Source: Desulfovibrio sp. JY | GTDB taxonomy: Bacteria; Desulfobacterota; Desulfovibrionia; Desulfovibrionales; Desulfovibrionaceae | DNA: 64,000 nt | Direction of reading: 5' to 3' | Assembly (NCBI GenBank): GCA_021730285.1 | Contig: CP082962.1 | Span: forward strand, 4,039,501-4,103,500 | Shown here: in pieces, positions 56,817-64,000 of the stretch | Layout: each line of letters begins with the position of its first letter | Numbering within the stretch: the first letter of the stretch is position 1 | Program-made: the position numbers and the translations under genes | The notes under the pieces: model-generated | The model's input: only the letters and a program-made list of their open reading frames with translations | Databases searched by the model: none | What the model was told of the DNA's origin: nothing

Positions 56817-56843
56817 GGGGGAGATAGGGGGAGGAGAAGGCAT

Positions 56844-56883
56844 CCGGGGGAGGGAACTTTTTGAAAAAAGTTCCCTCCCCCGG
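56844..56883. repeat. dispersed hairpin repeat, type A, copy 5
   Basis: 19-bp perfect stem CCGGGGGAGGGAACTTTTT (56844-56862) with 56865-56883, then CCCCCCACCCTCAAAAACTTTC. It lies 28 bases past the MbfA-like gene. Confidence 0.85.
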
Positions 56884-56985
56884 CCCCCCACCCTCAAAAA
56901 CTTTCAAAAGGTGAAAATACGGCGTTTCACCCAACTTAAGAATATATCCGACTACAATCGTTAAAAAGTTTAGGAAGGGGAGAGC

Positions 56986-57026
56986 GCGAGAGGGGAGAAC
57001 CCTTTGCAAAGGGTTTCCCCTCTCGC
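56986..57026. repeat. dispersed hairpin repeat, type B, copy 5
   Basis: GCGAGAGGGGAGAACCCTTT arm with AAAGGGTTTCCCCTCTCGC and loop GC, preceded by the shared flank GTTAAAAAGTTTAGGAAGGGGAGAGC (56960-56985). Between convergent MbfA-like and transporter genes. Confidence 0.85.
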
Positions 57027-57040
57027 ACTTTTCTCCTTCT

Positions 57041-58231
57041 TTAAATTCTTATCCATTCCCGGCGTAAGGCGGTGTCCAGGATGACGCCGACGACGAAGGC
57101 CACGCCCATGTGCCACATGGCGAATCCGGCCACCACGATCATCACGTAGAATTCGGACTTTTTCGTGCCGATGTCGCGCACGGTCACGGCCAGTTCGGCT
57201 CCGGCCAGGAACAGGATCACCCCGAGCACCGCCGGCGGGAACATCTTGAAGATGACGGCCACGGACTGGCTGAAAAAAAGCGCGATGACGATGACGATGG
57301 TGCCGAGGATCACCAGCGACCCGCCGGTGCGTGCGCCGAAACGCACGTGGCCGGCCATGCCGCCCGCGCCGTGGCACATGGGCACGCCGCCAAACATCGG
57401 GGAGACGAGGTTCATGACGCCCTGGCTTATGCACATGGTGCGCTCGGTGACGGGCCGATCCGGAAACAGGTCGTTGTTCTCGGCCGTGATGGCCACCACC
57501 GCGTTGCCGAGCGTCAGCGGAATCTGGGGCAGGGTAAAAAGGAGCGTCCCGGTGACGATGTCGTCCCAGCGTATCTGGTGCAAGCCGAACTGGGGCAGCC
57601 GAAAGCCGATGCTGACTTGCCCCAGCTCACTCAGAAGCGCCGGATTGGAGACGACAGCGGCCACGACGCCGAGCACCAGCAGCGCGAACATGGCCGGGAT
57701 CTTCGGGTTGGACAGCAGCACGAAGGTCATGGTCAGGGCGATGCCGGCCAGCCACGGCGAGCCCACCATGCGGTGGATGCCCTCGACCACGAAGGTCATG
57801 CCAAGCCCGAGCATGATGCCGCGCACCACGGGCTTGGTGGCAAGGCGCGCCACGTATTTGATGGTTCCGGTGAGGCCGATGAGCAGCCAGAAAAGTCCGG
57901 TGGTCAGCCCCGAGGCGAAAAGCGCCGCCGGGGAGATGCCGCCGGCCACGGCCGCCGCGCCGATGGCCTTCATGGGCTGGATGGGAATGGGAGTTTTGTA
58001 GAACAGTCCGGCGGCTATCTTGGACACACCGAACATGAAAAGGAGCCCCAGGGGATCGACGCCGAGGATGGTGATGTAGGCCACCACGAAGGGAATGAGC
58101 GTGCCGATGTCGCCGAAAGCGCCGGCCCACTCCATGGCGTCGTAGCGGTTGGGCGTCTTGCCGCCGTGCACCAATATGCCTTCCGTTGCCGATCGCGTGC
58201 CGTCATGCGCGGAACCATCCGTCTGGAACAT
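57041..58231 (-). CDS. MOT1-family molybdate/sulfate transporter
   Basis: 396 residues from ATG at 58229-58231 with AAGGAGG 6 bases upstream. About ten to twelve helices. GAFGDIGTLIPFVVAY near the N-terminus and FGGVPMCHGAGGMAGH are the two signatures of the SulP-related MOT1 family that imports molybdate in plants and algae. In this sulfate-reducer context the anion could be molybdate, tungstate or sulfate. Controlled by a promoter with an overlapping palindrome (58297-58331), downstream of an ArsR-type gene. Confidence 0.88.
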   Translation of the reverse strand: MFQTDGSAHDGTRSATEGILVHGGKTPNRYDAMEWAGAFGDIGTLIPFVVAYITILGVDPLGLLFMFGVSKIAAGLFYKTPIPIQPMKAIGAAAVAGGISPAALFASGLTTGLFWLLIGLTGTIKYVARLATKPVVRGIMLGLGMTFVVEGIHRMVGSPWLAGIALTMTFVLLSNPKIPAMFALLVLGVVAAVVSNPALLSELGQVSIGFRLPQFGLHQIRWDDIVTGTLLFTLPQIPLTLGNAVVAITAENNDLFPDRPVTERTMCISQGVMNLVSPMFGGVPMCHGAGGMAGHVRFGARTGGSLVILGTIVIVIALFFSQSVAVIFKMFPPAVLGVILFLAGAELAVTVRDIGTKKSEFYVMIVVAGFAMWHMGVAFVVGVILDTALRREWIRI

Positions 58232-58296
58232 GGCGCCTCCTTCGCCCGGGCGCATAATTTAACGGACAGGCGCCGGGCCTTTTACGGCGTTTGATG

Positions 58297-58320
58297 ACAC
58301 GGATTTTAGAAAATTCGTGT
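58297..58320. promoter_or_regulatory. palindromic operator ACACGGATTTT-AG-AAAATTCGTGT
   Basis: Eleven-base arms with one mismatch around AG. It covers the predicted -10 box of the MOT1-type gene, ideal for repression. The adjacent ArsR-type protein is the best candidate to bind it. Confidence 0.65.
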
Positions 58321-58331
58321 GACTAAGGCAA
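58303..58331 (-). promoter_or_regulatory. sigma70 promoter of the MOT1-type transporter
   Basis: Minus-strand TTGCCT (58326-58331), a 17-base spacer and TAAAAT (58303-58308). Predicted start near 58296, about 65 bases before the ATG. Confidence 0.65.
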
Positions 58332-58348
58332 GCAAAAAAGGCGGTCGC

Positions 58349-58690
58349 TCAGGACCGCACCTGTTTGCGCAAGTCTTCGAGATACAAGAACTGTTCCTCG
58401 ACCTGCTGGTCGAAAAAGCGGCGCACGCAGGAGAGAAAGGAGGACACGCACTGCATCCGTAGGGAATAGTAGATATTGGTGCCGCGCCGGGAATCGGTGA
58501 CGATGCCGGCTTCCTTAAGAACGCTCAGGTGCTTGGAAACGGTCGAGATATCGGAGCCGACCAGTTCGCGCAGTTCGCACACGCATTTTTCGCCCGAGCC
58601 CAGGGCTTCGACCATGAGCAGGCGGCTGGGATGCCCCAGGGCCTTGAACACTTTGGCCCGCTGGGCCAGCTGGATCTGGTTTGGCTGCAT
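58349..58690 (-). CDS. ArsR/SmtB-family metal-sensing repressor
   Basis: 113 residues from ATG at 58688-58690 with AGGGA upstream; the frame is open to 58861 but the family start is here. Winged helix with VFKALGHPSRLLMVEAL and the recognition helix SDISTVSKHLSVLKEAGIV. The CVC pair (C36, C38 in EKCVCEL) is the alpha3 thiolate motif of ArsR/CadC-type sensors; a further Cys occurs at MQCVSSFLSCVRR. It precedes the MOT1-type gene on the same strand. Confidence 0.88.
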   Translation of the reverse strand: MQPNQIQLAQRAKVFKALGHPSRLLMVEALGSGEKCVCELRELVGSDISTVSKHLSVLKEAGIVTDSRRGTNIYYSLRMQCVSSFLSCVRRFFDQQVEEQFLYLEDLRKQVRS

Positions 58691-58888
58691 GGTTCCCTGT
58701 AGCGTATCGGCGCGACGTTGCCAATACAGGCGATCGAATGCGTTGATTCCAAAGCGGAAAGCGCAAAACTCAGTCCGTGACGGAAGATATCGAACGACAG
58801 CAAGGAAAGGCTGGCGGTGAGGCGAGCCTGTGCCCACGCGATGCGAAAGCCCGGGCCGCAAAGGATGCGGTGGGCCATCCCGGGGAGG

Positions 58889-59248
58889 CTATAACAGCGT
58901 CTGCAAAAGCCCCATGGGCGTGCCGGAGGGCAACGGCAGGCGCTTTTCCGGCAGGATGCGTTCGGCGAGCAGCGTCAGCCACTGGCGGGAAAAGGCGATG
59001 TCGTCGTAGGTGAGAAAGCCGCGCCCGGAGCCGTCGGTCGCCAGCCCGTAGCCGAAGACCGTCACCCGGATGGGTTCGGTCTCGCCCACGGGCAGCACTT
59101 CGACCGTGATGGTGCGGGCAGCCGTATCGACCCGCAGGTCGCGGACCTCGCCGTATTCGTGGAGGTACTGCCGGGCCGAGGAGAGAAGCAGCTTGGACAG
59201 CGACTTGTCCTTGGCCCCGGAGAGATCGAGATTGAGATTGAACCCCAT
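58889..59248 (-). CDS. conserved small protein of unknown function
   Basis: 119 residues, no signal peptide or membrane helix. Mixed alpha/beta pattern (FNLNLDLSGAKDKSLSKLLL, VRDLRVDTAARTITVEVLPVGE). Only 6 bases after the purF stop on the same strand, so it is in the carB-purF operon. The core looks like a domain that would pack strands against helices, but I do not recognise it. Confidence 0.75.
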   Translation of the reverse strand: MGFNLNLDLSGAKDKSLSKLLLSSARQYLHEYGEVRDLRVDTAARTITVEVLPVGETEPIRVTVFGYGLATDGSGRGFLTYDDIAFSRQWLTLLAERILPEKRLPLPSGTPMGLLQTLL

Positions 59249-59254
59249 GCCGTC

Positions 59255-60670
59255 CTACCAGGAAAGGGCCACGTTCACGTCGTCCAGGCAGTTCTTGAGC
59301 CCCTCGCCGCACGGCGGGATCATATAGTCGCCGTCGAAGCAGGCCAGACAGTACGGCGGCTTCTCGCTATTGCCCCGCACCGATTCCAGCAGCCCCTCGA
59401 TGCTTAAGTAATGCAGCGAGTCGAGGCCGATGAACTTGGCGATCTCGTCCACGGTCTGGTGGGCGGCGATCAGCTCGCCCTTGGAAGAGAAGTCGATGCC
59501 GTAAAAGCACGGGAAGCGGATGGGCGGACAGGATACGCGCATGTGGATCTCGCGCGCGCCGAGTTCCCGCAGGCGCTTGACCCTGGTGCGGATGGTGGTG
59601 CCGCGCACGATGGAATCCTCGACGATGAGGATGCGCTTGCCCTTGATCATGCTCTTGACCGGATTGAGCTTCACCCGAACGCTGAAATCGCGCATGTCCT
59701 GGGAGGGCTGGATGAAGGTGCGGCCCACGTAGTGGTTGCGCACCATGCTCATCTCGAAGGGCAGGCCCGAGGCCTGGGAATAGCCGATGGCGGCGTAAAA
59801 GCCGGAATCGGGAAACGGCATGACGTAGTCGGCGTCGACCGGCGCTTCGTGGGCCAGCGTCGCGCCCATCTGCTTGCGCCGCTCGTAGACCACCTCGCCG
59901 AAGACTTCCGAGTCCGGGCGGGCGAAATAGACCAGCTCGAACACGCACTGCTTGACCGGCTGCGGGTCGCAGATGCGGTAGGACTGGAGCCGCTTGTCCT
60001 GGATGACCAGCATCTCGCCCGGGGCCACCGACCGGATGGCCTCGGCCTCCATGAGGTCGAAGGCGCAGGTCTCGGAAGCGATCACGTAGGCGTCGCCCAT
60101 GCGCCCGAGCATGAGCGGCCGCACGCCATGGGGGTCACGCACGGCAATGATCTTGTCGTTGACCAGAAGCAATATGGAATACGCGCCCTTGACCTTGTTG
60201 CAGGCCTTGATGACCGCCTCTTCCAGGGAACACGAGCCCAGGAACTTGGCGATCAGGTGCACGAACACCTCGGAGTCGATGGTGGTCTGGAAGATGGACC
60301 CCGTGGCCTCAAGCTCCTGACGCAACTCCAGGGTGTTGACCAGGTTGCCGTTGTGGGCAATGGCCATGTGGTAGTCGCCGAAGCGCACCAGAAAGGGCTG
60401 ACAGTTGCGCAAAAGCGAGGCGCCGGTGGTGGAATAGCGGATATGCCCCACCGCCACCGTGCCCTTGAGCTCCTTGCCCAGATGCCGCTCGGAGAAGACA
60501 TCGGCCACGAGCCCCATGCCGCGCTGTTCGCGGATACGGGTGCCGTCCCAGGTCACGATGCCGGCCGATTCCTGCCCCCGGTGCTGGAGGGCGTAGAGGC
60601 CGAAATAGGTCATCCGCGCGGCCTCGGGATGGCCGTAGATGCCGAACAGTCCGCAGTATTCCTTTTTCAT
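59255..60670 (-). CDS. purF: amidophosphoribosyltransferase
   Basis: 471 residues. The propeptide MKKEY is removed to expose catalytic Cys6 (CGLFGIYGHPEA). The glutaminase domain has RGQESAG, HIRYSTTG and AHNGNLVN; the PRPP loop is ILIVEDSIVRGTTIR. Cysteines in KQCVFELVYFARPDS, CFYGIDF and YCLACFDG are the 4Fe-4S ligands of the Bacillus-type enzyme, which is oxygen-sensitive. First step of purine synthesis. 18 bases downstream of carB. Confidence 0.97.
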   Translation of the reverse strand: MKKEYCGLFGIYGHPEAARMTYFGLYALQHRGQESAGIVTWDGTRIREQRGMGLVADVFSERHLGKELKGTVAVGHIRYSTTGASLLRNCQPFLVRFGDYHMAIAHNGNLVNTLELRQELEATGSIFQTTIDSEVFVHLIAKFLGSCSLEEAVIKACNKVKGAYSILLLVNDKIIAVRDPHGVRPLMLGRMGDAYVIASETCAFDLMEAEAIRSVAPGEMLVIQDKRLQSYRICDPQPVKQCVFELVYFARPDSEVFGEVVYERRKQMGATLAHEAPVDADYVMPFPDSGFYAAIGYSQASGLPFEMSMVRNHYVGRTFIQPSQDMRDFSVRVKLNPVKSMIKGKRILIVEDSIVRGTTIRTRVKRLRELGAREIHMRVSCPPIRFPCFYGIDFSSKGELIAAHQTVDEIAKFIGLDSLHYLSIEGLLESVRGNSEKPPYCLACFDGDYMIPPCGEGLKNCLDDVNVALSW

Positions 60671-60688
60671 GATGCGCCGTGGTCGGGA

Positions 60689-63928
<3,240 letters not shown>

Positions 63929-64000
63929 GAGTGTATTTTTTGTAGAGGGTGGAACGAAAAAAGCGGAACCGGCAACAAGTAAGCCACTTCGGCCCGATGG

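Overview
The window is about 64 kb of high-GC chromosome from what looks like a Desulfovibrionaceae sulfate reducer, probably of the Solidesulfovibrio/Desulfovibrio magneticus-carbinolicus type. That placement is an inference. It rests on the base composition, the ABE-type (CCG-domain) succinate dehydrogenase/fumarate reductase, the Grasp/amphi-Trp/HprK-like kinase cluster and the mix of genes. No rRNA gene is present to settle it. Most of the window is core chromosome with tightly packed operons and ATGA/GTGA stop-start overlaps.

Layout. 1-3155: end of a succinate dehydrogenase/fumarate reductase operon (flavoprotein, Fe-S subunit, CCG subunit), followed by a chemoreceptor. 5529-9160: a minimal ethanolamine catabolic operon on the minus strand (permease, eutB, eutC), preceded by a sigma54-type promoter and two palindromes. 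9300-13035: a degenerate, partly AT-rich island beside tRNA-Leu(GAG). It holds a frameshifted integrase fragment, a small exported protein, an AT-rich YczE-like membrane protein and long stretches without convincing genes. 13036-16031: rimI-pgk-tpiA-secG-tRNA-Leu operon. 16081-24930: NUDIX hydrolase, inositol monophosphatase, MreB with a GAF protein, a large unknown protein, GcvT, RsmE, and PilZ and TPR proteins. 25066-29044: a small six-cysteine exported protein and the nadC-nadA-nadB operon. 29278-35791: RarA, a lipoprotein, the proVWX glycine-betaine transporter and an M23 peptidase. 35785-38465: HemW, TrmL, a thioesterase, a small exported protein and tRNA-Val(CAC). 38588-45674: rfbB-rfbD and two large hybrid sensor kinases. 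45847-54636: a phosphate transporter, a Nif11-like peptide and a divergent set of amphi-Trp protein, PhoU-APH fusion, ATP-grasp enzyme, HprK-related kinase and MgtA-like P-type ATPase. 54788-58690: a GT9-like protein, a membrane-bound ferritin-like exporter, and a MOT1-type transporter with an ArsR-type regulator. 58889-63928: carB-purF and a small unknown protein.

How it works together. Energy metabolism (fumarate/succinate, ethanolamine) sits beside stress and ion handling (betaine uptake, phosphate, Mg2+, iron, molybdate-like anion) and biosynthesis (NAD, purine, pyrimidine/arginine, dTDP-sugar). The most interesting multi-gene unit is 47396-54636. It resembles the uncharacterised GAK (Grasp, Amphi-Trp, Kinase) system named by protein-family curators, here with a PhoU-kinase fusion and flanked by phosphate and magnesium transporters. 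A second notable feature is a family of dispersed two-part hairpin repeats at five intergenic sites. A third is a well-formed promoter/operator between the ArsR-type gene and the anion transporter.
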